From GCA-003244245 sp964250265 (GTDB lineage Bacteria > Actinomycetota > Actinomycetes > Mycobacteriales > Pseudonocardiaceae): 28,877 nucleotides of DNA. A model generated the notes under the pieces. The model was not told the DNA's origin and did not search any database. It saw only the letters and a list, made by a program, of their open reading frames with translations. Numbering within the stretch: the first letter of the stretch is position 1; every line of letters begins with the position of its first letter. The stretch spans positions 1 through 28,877 of the forward strand of contig CAXUFG010000037.1 of the NCBI GenBank assembly GCA_964250265.1. The letters run 5' to 3'. Shown piece after piece: positions 15,800 through 24,298 of this stretch. A program made the position numbers and the translations under genes.

Positions 15800-17269
15800 T
15801 CAGCGGACTCCGGCCATGAGCCGCAGGATCATAGGGCTGAGCGCGCCGACGATCCCTCCAACGACGATCGCTGCCACACCGAGGCCGCCGAAGTAGGCCG
15901 CCTCGTGTGCGGCGCTGTAGTAGCCGGCGAGGGATCCAGACATCGCCGTGCCCAGAGCGACGGACAGGAAATACAGCGCCACTGTCTGGCTCCGGAACAC
16001 CCTCGGCGAGATCTTGGTGGCCAGCGATAACCCGACTGGCGAGATCAGCAATTCGCCGATCGCGAGGACCAGGACAATGAAGACGACCGCAATCAGCGGA
16101 GTGCTCGGTCCGATACCACTGGCCCATGGCAGGAACAGCAGGAAGGCCAGGCCGACCATGACATTGCCGAGCGCGAACTTGATCGGTGTCGAGGGCTGGC
16201 GGGGCCCGAGCTTGACCCAGAACAAGGCGAATACAGGTGCCAACAAAATGATGAACACCGGGTCGAACGATATTACCCACTCCGTGGGCATGTTCCATCC
16301 GAAAAAGCTCTTGTCGACCCGCTTATCGGCGTAGATCGTCACCACCGTGAAGTACTGTTGGAACAGCGACCAGAACGCCGCGTTGGCAATGAACAAGGGA
16401 ATGAACGACAGCACCCGGCTACGCTCCACTGCTGCGATATTCGAGCTCGCCAGGATGACTGCGAAATATGTTGCCGCAGCTACCCCGCATACTGCGACCA
16501 CAATGGTGGACAAGCGCGCCGCCGTGATCACGCCGGTCAGCACCAGAAAGACCACCAAGGCCGCGACCACCGTGGCGCCACCCGCTACCATGGGCCAGCG
16601 GGAGCCGGGCAGTGGGTTGGGGACGGCACTCGCCTCGGTACCCAGATTCTTTCGCCCGAGGGTGTACTGGATCAAGCCGATCGCCATGCCGATCGCGGCC
16701 ACGCCGAACGCGTAGTGGAAACCGAGCGTGCTTCGGGTGAGGCCGGTGAGCAGCGGTCCGAGCAATGCGCCAATGTTGATTCCCATATAGAAAATCGAGA
16801 AGCCGGCGTCCCGTCGGTCGTCGTTGTCCGCGTAGAGGGTTCCGACGACGGCGGTGGCGTTTCCTTTGACTCCACCGCTACCAAGGGCGACGCACGCCAA
16901 GCCCACCCCGAGGCCGACAAAGCCCGGCAGGATCGCCAATCCGATGTGCCCGATCATCACCAGAACCGCGCTGTAGAACAACGTTCGCTCAGCGCCCAGC
17001 ACCCGGTCGGCGACCCAGCACCCGACGATGGTCGAGACGTAGACCAACCCGCCGTAGGCGCCGACCAGGCTGGTGGCCGTGGTCTTCGGCAACCCCAGAC
17101 CCGGGACGGGGCCGGTGGCCTCGTAATACAGGTAGAGCGTCAGGGAGGCGAGCATCCCGTAGAAGGAGAAGCGCTCCCACACCTCGATGCCGAACAGGTT
17201 GGCCAGCCCGCGGGGATGCCCGAAGAACGCGCGGTCCGTGCGGGGGTCGGTCATGGTGCTGCCGCTCAT
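15800..17269 (-). CDS. POT-family proton-dependent oligopeptide transporter
   Basis: A 489-residue major-facilitator protein of the PTR2/POT family that imports di- and tripeptides with protons. The proton-coupling motif is EVWERFSFYG in helix 1. The family signatures GSGGVKGNATA and FYMGINIGALLGPLLTG follow, with about 14 membrane helices in total. ATG 17269 is used; GTG 17275 and ATG 17251 are alternatives, and none has a strong ribosome site. The upstream region towards the divergent SOD-like gene is about 170 bases and should hold its promoter. There is no obvious functional link to its neighbours. Confidence 0.93.
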   Translation of the reverse strand: MSGSTMTDPRTDRAFFGHPRGLANLFGIEVWERFSFYGMLASLTLYLYYEATGPVPGLGLPKTTATSLVGAYGGLVYVSTIVGCWVADRVLGAERTLFYSAVLVMIGHIGLAILPGFVGLGVGLACVALGSGGVKGNATAVVGTLYADNDDRRDAGFSIFYMGINIGALLGPLLTGLTRSTLGFHYAFGVAAIGMAIGLIQYTLGRKNLGTEASAVPNPLPGSRWPMVAGGATVVAALVVFLVLTGVITAARLSTIVVAVCGVAAATYFAVILASSNIAAVERSRVLSFIPLFIANAAFWSLFQQYFTVVTIYADKRVDKSFFGWNMPTEWVISFDPVFIILLAPVFALFWVKLGPRQPSTPIKFALGNVMVGLAFLLFLPWASGIGPSTPLIAVVFIVLVLAIGELLISPVGLSLATKISPRVFRSQTVALYFLSVALGTAMSGSLAGYYSAAHEAAYFGGLGVAAIVVGGIVGALSPMILRLMAGVR

Positions 17270-17442
17270 GTGCACAACTCTGCCAGCCCCAGCCGTTTTT
17301 CACTGACGAGTAGTTTCTCTGGCCATGAGCATGCCGAGCGATGCATCATACCCTGATGAGGGGACCTCAAAGGAATGATCAATATCACACGGCGTACTCA
17401 AATGTAGCGCTATGCGCCCGGCCAGGGACCGTTGGGCGGTCG

Positions 17443-18066
17443 ATGCGCCGACGGCTCACGTTGGCCATGGTCGCTGCTGTCATGACATGTGCACCGGCGG
17501 CATGCGCTTATAAGGGCCTTTCCATGGCCGAGCAAACTGCGTTCGGCCTTCATGGCGACGGCACACTCGCTGCGGACAACCCGGGCGCCACCGCCATCAC
17601 CTTCAACCCGGCATTGGCGCCGGTCGGTGCGCGGATGAGCGTCAGGATGATCCCGTCGGGCGAGTCCACCACCGCGGAGTTAACAGTCTCCGGGCTACAA
17701 CCGAACCGCGGGTACGCGGTAATCGCGCACGTCAATGCCTGTGGCGGTGTCCCTGGTGGGGAAGGCCCGCATTACCAGAACCGTATCGATCCCGCCGCCA
17801 CGAGCGTCGCGCCGTCGAGGAATCCCGAATACGCCAACCCGACCAACGAGATCTGGCTTGACGTACGCACGGACGCGTCCGGCTCAGGTACATCGCGCAC
17901 CACCGTGCCCTTCCTGTTCACCGACCGAGGACCGGGATCGATCGTGGTGCACGAAGCGATGGAGACCGCCACGGCCCCGGGCCAGGCTGGAAACGCGGGT
18001 GACCGAGTGGCCTGCCTCAGCTTGTCAGCCGCGACACCGAAGGGCGCCGACCCGCGCGGCTCATGA
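17443..18066 (+). CDS. Secreted Cu/Zn superoxide dismutase-like protein, metal ligands lost
   Basis: A 207-residue exported protein with the Cu/Zn-SOD beta-barrel fold. A signal sequence (MRRRLTLAMVAAVMTCAPAAC) precedes the mature part; the cysteine there does not make a perfect lipobox. Family landmarks are GPHYQNRIDP, ANPTNEIWLD, GSIVVHE and GDRVACLSL. The first copper-site motif, usually HVHTxPCG, reads HVNACG here, so the second histidine is Asn. I see no equivalents of the zinc-ligand histidines between GPHYQ and NPTNEIW. Dismutase activity is therefore doubtful; it may be a structural or metal-binding relative. ATG 17443 is chosen because it begins the signal peptide. Confidence 0.75.
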   Translation: MRRRLTLAMVAAVMTCAPAACAYKGLSMAEQTAFGLHGDGTLAADNPGATAITFNPALAPVGARMSVRMIPSGESTTAELTVSGLQPNRGYAVIAHVNACGGVPGGEGPHYQNRIDPAATSVAPSRNPEYANPTNEIWLDVRTDASGSGTSRTTVPFLFTDRGPGSIVVHEAMETATAPGQAGNAGDRVACLSLSAATPKGADPRGS

Positions 18067-18090
18067 TTCGGCAGGCCGAAGTGGGGATGG

Positions 18091-18918
18091 CTACTGGCGA
18101 TCCTGAGCGAGTCGATCCGCGCAGCCCTGCAGATAGTGCTGTTCGGGCAGGCTGGTGGTCAGGCGGGCGGCCATCCGGTAGCAGCAGCGGGCGCCGTCGT
18201 GATCGTCGGCCATCTCCAGTAGATGGGCCCGGACCGCGTGGAGCCGGTGGTGGCCGGATAGTCGATCATCGGTGTCCAGTGGCTCGAGCAGTGCGAGTCC
18301 GGCCTGCGGGCCGTGCGCCATAGCAACTGCGACGGCGTGGTTGAGGGTGGTGATCGGGTTGGGTGCCAGCTCTTCGAGTAGCCGGTATAGCGCGACGATC
18401 TGCGGCCAGTCGGTGGCTTCGGCGTGGATCGCCTCCGCGTGCACGGCGGCGATGGCCGCCTGGAGCTGGTAGGGGCCGAGCGGGGCGCGGGCCAGGGTGT
18501 GGGTGATCAGGGTGATGCCTTCGTTGATGGACTCCCGGTTCCACTGGCTGCGGTCCTGTTCGGCGAGCGGGACCAGGCCGCCGTCGGGCCGGGTTCTCGC
18601 CAGCCGGCGGGACGGAGCGAACTCGCTGCGCCCGCTCGTGCTCGGGCGGCAGGTGGAATCGGGCGCCGGTGGCCTTGATCCGCTGTTTGGCGCGGCTGAT
18701 GCGCTGGGCCCCTCCCGGCGCTTGCTCGCCAGTTCGCTGCGCAGCTGGTCGATCATCCGGCGGGAGGCGACAGTGATCAGCCAGCCCGGTGGGCTCTCGG
18801 GCACCCCGAGTTCGGGCCACTGCGTCGCGGCGGCCAGCAACGCTTCCTGTACCGCGTCCTCGGCGGCCTCGAAGTCTCCGTAGTGCCGCACCAGCGCGGC
18901 GAGGACCTGCGGCGCCAC
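18091..18918 (-). pseudogene. ECF sigma factor (SigJ-like, DUF6596 type), decayed
   Basis: Three fragments of a roughly 410-residue ECF sigma factor lie in order. Region 2 (APQVLAALVRHYGDFEAAED to SELASKRRE) runs from 18918 to about 18712. A region-4 piece (AQRISRAKQRIKATGARF) is in another frame at about 18705-18620. The C-terminal SnoaL/TPR-like part (ARTRPDGGLVPLAEQDRSQW onward) is back in the first frame from about 18608. Roughly 110 residues are missing at the first junction and about 60 at the second, including most of the promoter-recognition helix region. The beginning is also missing and is fused to the YciI remnant. It cannot make a working sigma factor. An intact frame across the junctions exists only because the two shifts compensate. 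Confidence 0.8.
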
Positions 18919-19186
18919 TCAACTGCTCCTTGGCTTCGAGGTAAGGCCCGTCCGTGATCGCCGGGACACCGTTGCGTACCCGCATGGTCCTGGTGTTCAC
19001 CGGGTCGGCCAATGCTGCCCCGCCGACCAGCTCCCCGGATTCGGCGACCTCCCGGTACAGATCCTCGACCTGCCTGGTCATCTCATCGCGTTCATCCTGC
19101 GACATCGCCAGGGCCTCCGGAGTCCGCAAGAACGCGGGGTGGCCCCAGTTCTCAGCGTTGCTTTAGATCAGGATCAGGTACTTCAC
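18919..19186 (-). pseudogene. YciI-like (YCII/DGPF domain) gene, decayed
   Basis: GTG 19186 overlaps the epoxide hydrolase stop by four bases (GTGA), the usual coupled arrangement. It reads MKYLILI, then meets a TAA at 19163-19165 where the family has a Tyr or similar residue. After the stop the frame continues with clear YciI homology: ESGELVGGAALADPVNTRTM and DGPYLEAKEQL. At about 18919 it ends abruptly, and region 2 of the sigma factor begins in another frame, so the last 40 or so residues are deleted. In actinobacteria such genes stand just before a SigJ-like sigma factor, and that order is preserved here. Confidence 0.8.
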
Positions 19187-20370
19187 CTCGACTCCCCTCG
19201 GTGCATGACCCGTCCGGAACCCACCCGCTCGAAGAAGCCGCGGATGTCGTCGACGAGCAGGTCCGGCTCCTGATGCGCGCAGTAGTGCCCGCCACGGTCA
19301 TAGACGTTCCAGGACACGATGCTCGCGTGATCCCGCTCGGCGTAGCGCCGGATCGCCGGCAGGTCGTGGGCGAAGTTCGCCAGCCCGAGCGGGACGGTCG
19401 TCGGACCCTCCGGCGGATCCTCACGGTCGTGCTCAGCGTAGATCCTGATCGCCGACCCGGCGGTTCCGCTGAGCCAGTGCATCGACACGTGAGTGAGCAG
19501 CGTGTCCGGGTCCACGTGGCCGTGCATCGCCTGAGCGTTCCAGCCGAGCAGGCCTGCCGGCGAGTCCGACAGGGCGTGCGCGAGCGTCTGCGGCTGCTGG
19601 GCCTGCACGTGATGGTAGGACGTCCCGTAGCGCTGGTAGCCCCGCCGCGCCTCGAGCGCGGCCCGGTCGTCCGCGGACAGATCAGGCGGCGCTGACGCGG
19701 CGTCCGGCGGGTTGGGTGGCAGGTAGCCCGTCTCGCCGTCCGGCCCGGAGAAGATCTGGGTGACGTGCACGCCGACGACCGCGCCCGGGGCACACCGGCC
19801 CAGCTCGGGTGAGACGTAGGTGCCCCAGTCGTTGCCGACCGCGCCGTAGCGGCGGTACCCGAGCCGCGCCATCAGCGCGGCCCAGGCCCGGGCGATGCGC
19901 CGGGGCCCCCAGCCGATGTCCGGGGTGGGGCCGGAGAATCCGGAGCCCGGCAGGGCAGGGATCACAAGGTGGAACGCGAGCGAGGGGTCGAGGCCGTGCC
20001 GGCGCGGGTCGGACAGGGGTCCGATCACGTCGAGGTACTCCGCGACCGAGCCCGGCCAGCCGTGCGTGAGCACCAGCGGCAGCGCGTCCGACTCCGGGGA
20101 GCGCACGTGCAGGAAGTGCACGGTTGTCCCGTCCAGTGTGGTCGTGAACTGCGGGTATGCGTTGAGCCGGGCCTCCCACACGCGCCAGTCGTAACGGTCC
20201 CGCCAATGCTCGACCAGCTCCCGGACCACCGCGCTCGGCACGCCGTACCCCTTGTCACCGCCCACCGGCTCCGGGGCCGGGCGGAACCGAGCGAGACGCT
20301 CGGCCAGGTCGGTCAGGTCCCGCTCCGGGACCGCGATCCGGTAGGGCCGGACCGCTTCGTCGTCGGGCAT
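19183..20370 (-). CDS. Epoxide hydrolase (EHN domain, alpha/beta fold)
   Basis: A 395-residue epoxide hydrolase of the microsomal type. The N-terminal EHN domain covers about residues 1-110. The oxyanion motif HGWPGS is at 103-108, the nucleophilic Asp is probably D181 in GNDWGT, and the general-base His lies in GGHYCAHQEPD near 366. It opens epoxides to diols through an ester intermediate; the natural substrate is unknown. The start is ATG 20370, with a GAGGAGG just upstream. It is the first gene of a unit whose next two members (YciI-like and ECF sigma) are pseudogenes, while this gene looks intact. Confidence 0.92.
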   Translation of the reverse strand: MPDDEAVRPYRIAVPERDLTDLAERLARFRPAPEPVGGDKGYGVPSAVVRELVEHWRDRYDWRVWEARLNAYPQFTTTLDGTTVHFLHVRSPESDALPLVLTHGWPGSVAEYLDVIGPLSDPRRHGLDPSLAFHLVIPALPGSGFSGPTPDIGWGPRRIARAWAALMARLGYRRYGAVGNDWGTYVSPELGRCAPGAVVGVHVTQIFSGPDGETGYLPPNPPDAASAPPDLSADDRAALEARRGYQRYGTSYHHVQAQQPQTLAHALSDSPAGLLGWNAQAMHGHVDPDTLLTHVSMHWLSGTAGSAIRIYAEHDREDPPEGPTTVPLGLANFAHDLPAIRRYAERDHASIVSWNVYDRGGHYCAHQEPDLLVDDIRGFFERVGSGRVMHRGESR

Positions 20371-20694
20371 CCCGTCCTCCTCGCTGCAAGCTCGCCGCTT
20401 GCCGGGGCGCCCCCAGCGGGCGCCTCAGAGCAGAGGTCGGAGCGGAAGGCTCAGTCTCGACATCACACCGCGACGACCCTGGTCGAGAGTTGCACCGAGG
20501 TAGCCCAGAGGGGTGCCGCTGAGATCGGTACTGTATCGCCGTTGAGAACGGGATTGACGGCTCGCTGACAACGGTACTCGGGTTCGTCGCCGGCGTCGTC
20601 CTGCACACCGGGCCACACGTATACCGGCTCGACGATCGTATCGTCGCAGCGCCGATCGCCAGCATCTGGTGCTGATGCGCGGTGGACCAGCGGT
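20371..20694. other. Intergenic region upstream of the epoxide hydrolase gene
   Basis: About 320 bases hold no gene I can support; the frames crossing it on both strands are low-complexity Arg/Pro/Ser translations. A GC-rich stretch near 20402-20427 can fold on itself and may terminate the upstream small gene. The promoter for epoxide hydrolase should be here, but I cannot place it. Confidence 0.35.
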
Positions 20695-21039
20695 TCATCC
20701 TTTGGTCGGGTTGCGGAGGGCTCGCAGCGCGGCAGCCTGCTCGACGGTGACCCCAGCGGCCCGCTGCTCGACGGCCTCCGTGGCGGTGAGTCCGGCGCCG
20801 ATCCAGTCAGCGACCTCGTCGAAGGGGATACCGGCTCGCCACCACTCGGCGATGACCTCTCCCGGGGTCCGTCCGGCCTTGGCCAGCTCGGCCGCCTCGG
20901 CGGGGCGCAGCGCCAGTGACGCCCAGATGCGGGCGTGCTCGGCCGGGATCTCCCGGCGCGCCCAGGCGAGTGCCTCGTCGTCCCACCACCGGCTGGTGAG
21001 GTAGCCGTGCACCACCTGTCCCTGTAGGTGTGTCGCCAT
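20695..21039 (-). CDS. Small hypothetical helical-repeat protein
   Basis: A 114-residue protein with regularly spaced helical units, each with Trp/Ala and an AG turn: EWWRAGIPFDEVADWIGAGL and then TATEAVEQRAAGVTVEQAA. This spacing suggests three or four short alpha-helical hairpins. No enzyme motif, signal peptide or membrane segment is seen. The start is ATG 21039, with only a weak CCAGG upstream. It is divergent from the XRE/TPR regulator gene across a 180-base gap. I have seen similar repeat text in actinobacterial hypothetical proteins but cannot name a family. Confidence 0.65.
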   Translation of the reverse strand: MATHLQGQVVHGYLTSRWWDDEALAWARREIPAEHARIWASLALRPAEAAELAKAGRTPGEVIAEWWRAGIPFDEVADWIGAGLTATEAVEQRAAGVTVEQAAALRALRNPTKG

Positions 21040-21222
21040 CCTGGCCCGTGCACGGTCACGACAAGAGAGTCAGCATCGACGCTGGCTGGCCGGGGTGGAG
21101 GTATTCGACTTCCTGCGCTCACTGACAGTTCAGATTGACGTCCGCCATTGGCCGTTTCATTGCCGTACCTCATGTGGGTGAGCTGACCTTGATGCAGTTA
21201 CAGTGCGGAGGCATGTGACCCA

Positions 21223-22548
21223 GTGATCACACGATGTGGCAAGGCTATCGTCCACCCGGCCGCGTGGGAGCAGCCCACGATGCGGGCCGCGCTTGCCCGC
21301 CGGGATATCGGCGCGGTGTACCGGATGCTCATCGGGGCCGGGGTCAGCCAGCGGCAGATCGCCTGTCTGACCGGACAGGCGCAATCTGAGGTTTCGGAGA
21401 TCTTGCAGGGTCGTCAGGTCATCGGATACGCGGTGCTGGCGCGGATCGCCGAGGGCCTCGGTATCGCCCGCGGCTTGATGGGGCTGGCCTGCGCTGGGTA
21501 CTCCTCGCCGCGGCCGTCTGGAATCGAGGTGGCGGACGAGAGCATGAAAAGACGGGCTTTGCTGGCGGTGGCCAGCGACGCGCTGTTCGGCCGCCCGGTT
21601 CTCGGTGCAGCGCTGGCGCTTCCCACCCAGGAGCAGACACCGACGCCGTTGCCCTCCCGGCTTGCGATGGTGGACGTGACAGCGTTGCGGGAGTTGGCCC
21701 GCCGGCTGGAGATCGTCGCCAAGGCTTATGGTGGGTCTGCTGAGATGCTCACGCCGGTGGCGTCGCAGGCGGAGCGGTTGCTGGCGGTGCCGGGGTCCGC
21801 GGCGATCAAGAAGGATCTCGTCATCGCCGTCGCGGAATTGCATACGGTCGCCGGCTGGGCGGCATTTGATGCGCGCCAGGATAAGACCGCGTCGTACCAC
21901 TTCGCTCGGGCGATGGAGTTCGGCGTCGAGGTCGACGACGGGCTCGTGTTCAGCAAGGCCGCTTATCTGGCGGGGGTGGCCACCGCGGAACGTGGCCACT
22001 ACAACGAGGGGTTGAAGCTGCTGCAGCTCGCCCGGATCAGCTTGGACTCGGTGCCTCCCACGCTACGGACCCGGGAGCTAATCTCGTGGTTGGCGGCCGA
22101 CTCCGCTGACGTGCTGGCGCGCATGGACCAAGTGGCCGCGGCGCGCTCCGAGCTGGCCGCCGCGAGGGACTCCTGGCGGGCCCCGAATGCTGATGATCAG
22201 GCCGACATGGCCTGGGTGACGGCGCTGGTCGAGCTGATGCTCGGCCGCCTCGATACGGCGGAGCGGCTCGTGGCCGCCTCAGTACGGCACTGGGAGGGAA
22301 CGGCGGATCGCCGGCAAGCCGCCCTGGGGGGCATCACCTCGGCAGTCATCCACGTGCGCGCCGGGGAGCCCCGTGCGCACGAGCTGGCCCATCGGGCGAT
22401 AATCACGGTGGCCGAACTGCGTTCTGCTCGAGCCCGCGACCGGCTCGCGTCACTGGCGGCGGAGCTGGAGTCCCGGCGGGGAACTGCGGCATGGCGGCTG
22501 GCTGGGCTGGCCCGACGGGTGAGGGCCAGCCCGGCTAAACGTCAATAA
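21223..22548 (+). CDS. XRE-family regulator with TPR-like C-terminal domain
   Basis: A 441-residue regulator common in actinomycetes. A DNA-binding HTH lies near residues 30-75 (GVSQRQIACLTGQAQSEVSE). A long all-helical TPR-like region follows from about 150 to 430, with repeated A-rich helical pairs such as ASYHFARAMEFG and YNEGLKLLQLARISL. Such proteins often sense a peptide or partner protein through the TPR part. GTG 21223 has a GGAGG eleven bases upstream; ATG 21280 would remove 19 residues and still keep the HTH. Its 3' end overlaps the convergent small gene by seven bases. The targets are unknown. Confidence 0.88.
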   Translation: MITRCGKAIVHPAAWEQPTMRAALARRDIGAVYRMLIGAGVSQRQIACLTGQAQSEVSEILQGRQVIGYAVLARIAEGLGIARGLMGLACAGYSSPRPSGIEVADESMKRRALLAVASDALFGRPVLGAALALPTQEQTPTPLPSRLAMVDVTALRELARRLEIVAKAYGGSAEMLTPVASQAERLLAVPGSAAIKKDLVIAVAELHTVAGWAAFDARQDKTASYHFARAMEFGVEVDDGLVFSKAAYLAGVATAERGHYNEGLKLLQLARISLDSVPPTLRTRELISWLAADSADVLARMDQVAAARSELAAARDSWRAPNADDQADMAWVTALVELMLGRLDTAERLVAASVRHWEGTADRRQAALGGITSAVIHVRAGEPRAHELAHRAIITVAELRSARARDRLASLAAELESRRGTAAWRLAGLARRVRASPAKRQ

Positions 22549-23033
22549 CGCACGGTCTGCACGTCGTCCCCGAGCAGCGCGTCACCCAGCGCCGGGAGCC
22601 CGAGCGCTCGGAGGGCGCCCGCTACTTGATCGCGGCATTTCAGGATGTCGGATTTGACCGCATCGGTGTCGCCCTGAACGCAGTCCCCCAGCGCCTTTGC
22701 GATCGACTCGGCGACCGTGCTGGAAGGCTTGTTGTGGCCGATGCTCCGCAACGTCACATAGTTCGTCGCGAGGCACGACACTGCTCGGCCGACGAAGGCC
22801 ACCGCAGGTATCTCACCCATCCCTAACGGACCTGACGCGGCGAGCATCCCCTCCCGGTCCAGGCGATTCCGGATCCGGGACTCGATCGATGGACGCTCGC
22901 CAGTCGAAAGAATATCGTCAGGTATTGAGGCAAGTGCTTGCTCGATCACTTTCTGTTCTGCCTCCGAAATATCAGCGTACCGAGCAAAGTCTGTCTGTTT
23001 CGCTTGAGTCACCGTTGGCTCCATATTTTGCAT
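22542..23033 (-). CDS. Hypothetical protein, convergent with the XRE/TPR gene
   Basis: A protein of about 163 residues from ATG 23033 (preceded by AGGG); ATG 23024 is equally possible, and the frame opens further up at 23153. It begins with an acidic helical region (DISEAEQKVIEQALASIPDD). A hydrophobic, glycine-containing middle (GMGEIPAVAFVGRAVSCLA) follows, then a helical tail with two Cys (GDCVQGD and LKCRDQ). No family is recognised. There is no N-terminal signal, although the small hydrophobic middle and Cys pairs recall short secreted or bacteriocin-like proteins; that is only a resemblance. It overlaps the end of the regulator gene by seven bases tail-to-tail. Confidence 0.6.
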   Translation of the reverse strand: MQNMEPTVTQAKQTDFARYADISEAEQKVIEQALASIPDDILSTGERPSIESRIRNRLDREGMLAASGPLGMGEIPAVAFVGRAVSCLATNYVTLRSIGHNKPSSTVAESIAKALGDCVQGDTDAVKSDILKCRDQVAGALRALGLPALGDALLGDDVQTVRY

Positions 23034-23151
23034 CCCTGACCGGATTCGCTGGCGGTAGTTTAGCGTAGATGTTGCACCCGAGCCCTCATACGGATCGTCC
23101 GGCTCGCCGCAGATCGGCCACCGGTGCCAGAACGCTGGCAGACTCTCCACC

Positions 23152-23748
23152 ATGACGAGCCCGATGCTGGTCTCCCGCTTCTATGTCCGCCAGAAGATCA
23201 CGATCATGGTCAACCGCTACCAGATCTTCGGCGCCGACCCCGACGGCAGCGAGGGGTCATTGTTGGCCTTCGCGCAGCAGAAGCGGATGGCCTTCCGGGA
23301 GCAGGTGACGTTCTATACCGACGAGTCGAAGTCCCAGCCGGTGTTCTCGTTCAAGGCCCGGCAGCGCCTCGACGTGCACGCCGAGCACGACGTCTTCGAC
23401 GAGCGCGGCACGCCTCTGGGCTATTTCCGCAAGGACTTCGGTGCCAGCCTGCTGCGCTCCACCTGGCATCTGTCCGCGCCGGGGCTGGAAGCCACCGGCA
23501 GGGAACGCAGCCTCGGCATCGCGATCCTGCGGCGGGTGTGGGATTTCATCCCCTACCTCGGCGACATCTGGGTGCCATTCGTCTTCCACTTCGACTTCAT
23601 CGAGAAGACCACCGGGCAACCGGTGCTCATCAGCGAGCGGCAGAAGACCATCCGCGACCGGTACACCGTGACCGTGCCCGACCCGCGGCTGGACTTTCGG
23701 GTCGCAGCGTCGATGGCCGTCGCGCTGGATGCGCTGCAGTCCCGCTGA
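23152..23748 (+). CDS. LURP-one-related family protein
   Basis: A 198-residue protein of the LURP-one-related/Tubby-like fold (PF04525), which is related to phospholipid scramblases. Typical text is the opening SRFYVRQKITIMVNRYQIF, followed by a beta-rich barrel with FREQVTFYTDESKSQPVFSFKA and a hydrophobic central helix region ending VALDALQ. No catalytic residues are expected; the fold binds lipids or nucleotides in other members. The start is ATG 23152, with ATG 23164 also possible. It is divergent from the small unknown gene and is followed by a strong terminator hairpin. Confidence 0.85.
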   Translation: MTSPMLVSRFYVRQKITIMVNRYQIFGADPDGSEGSLLAFAQQKRMAFREQVTFYTDESKSQPVFSFKARQRLDVHAEHDVFDERGTPLGYFRKDFGASLLRSTWHLSAPGLEATGRERSLGIAILRRVWDFIPYLGDIWVPFVFHFDFIEKTTGQPVLISERQKTIRDRYTVTVPDPRLDFRVAASMAVALDALQSR

Positions 23749-23824
23749 ACGCGCAGTCCGACCGCCCAATCCTTCGAGGCACTGACTCCTGGTTAGCTGA
23801 CGTGGCCCGAGCCTGCGAACTGCC

Positions 23825-23863
23825 ACACCTTGGCCCCGGCCGCACCCGGCGGGGCCAAGGTGT
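23825..23863. terminator. Bidirectional terminator hairpin
   Basis: acaccttggcccc (23825-23837) and ggggccaaggtgt (23851-23863) are perfect 13-base reverse complements. The 13-base loop can extend the stem with gccg/cggc. It stands between the convergent LURP-one and rpf genes and should terminate both. Confidence 0.8.
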
Positions 23864-23877
23864 CGTGTATCCGAGCG

Positions 23878-24225
23878 TCAGCGGACCCCCGCCTTTCGGG
23901 AGCAGGTTGGCCAGGCCTTCCAACCCTGCGCGCGGAGCACCTTCTCGGCGACGGCGACCTGTTGCGACCGGGTGGCTTGGTTGGCGGTGCCTGCGTAGGC
24001 CCCTCCGCCGAATGAATGCCAAGTCCCCCGGCTGAACTGTAGACCACCGAAATATCCATTGCCGGTGTTAGCGCCCCAGTTACCGCCGCTTTCGCACAGT
24101 GCGACACGATCCCACGGATCCTGGCGAGCCGGGCCTGCCAGGGCCGGCGCCACGAATGCCAGCGGAGTGGACATCACTGCCGCGGCCATACCAATCCGCG
24201 CGAGTACTCGGGAGGTCCTCGTCAT
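23878..24225 (-). CDS. Resuscitation-promoting factor (Rpf) transglycosylase-like protein
   Basis: A 115-residue secreted muralytic enzyme. The signal peptide (residues 1-30, cleaved after APALA) is followed directly by one Rpf domain. This holds WDRVALCESGGNW with the catalytic Glu E45, the GGLQFSRGTW substrate-cleft segment, and VAEKVLRAQGWKAWPTC at the end. C44 and C108 should form the conserved disulfide. There is no LysM, G5 or other cell-wall domain, so it is a minimal single-domain Rpf. ATG 24225 is chosen because GGAG lies eight bases upstream and the signal peptide begins there. A long leader with stems precedes it. Confidence 0.93.
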   Translation of the reverse strand: MTRTSRVLARIGMAAAVMSTPLAFVAPALAGPARQDPWDRVALCESGGNWGANTGNGYFGGLQFSRGTWHSFGGGAYAGTANQATRSQQVAVAEKVLRAQGWKAWPTCSRKAGVR

Positions 24226-24298
24226 GTCTACGTCTCCGTGAACGCGCACACAAAGCGATGATCGCCGGCATCGCGCGGAATACGGGTCCGCAGCGATC

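Noticed and set aside
20635..20650. A 16-base string (atcgtatcgtcgcagc) shared with 3046-3061.
   Set aside because: A single match of this length between GC-rich intergenic regions can be chance. The flanks do not match and no element is evident.
23124..24035. A 303-codon plus-strand frame overlapping the LURP-one and rpf genes.
   Set aside because: It is an out-of-frame shadow of both genes with an Arg/Pro-rich translation.
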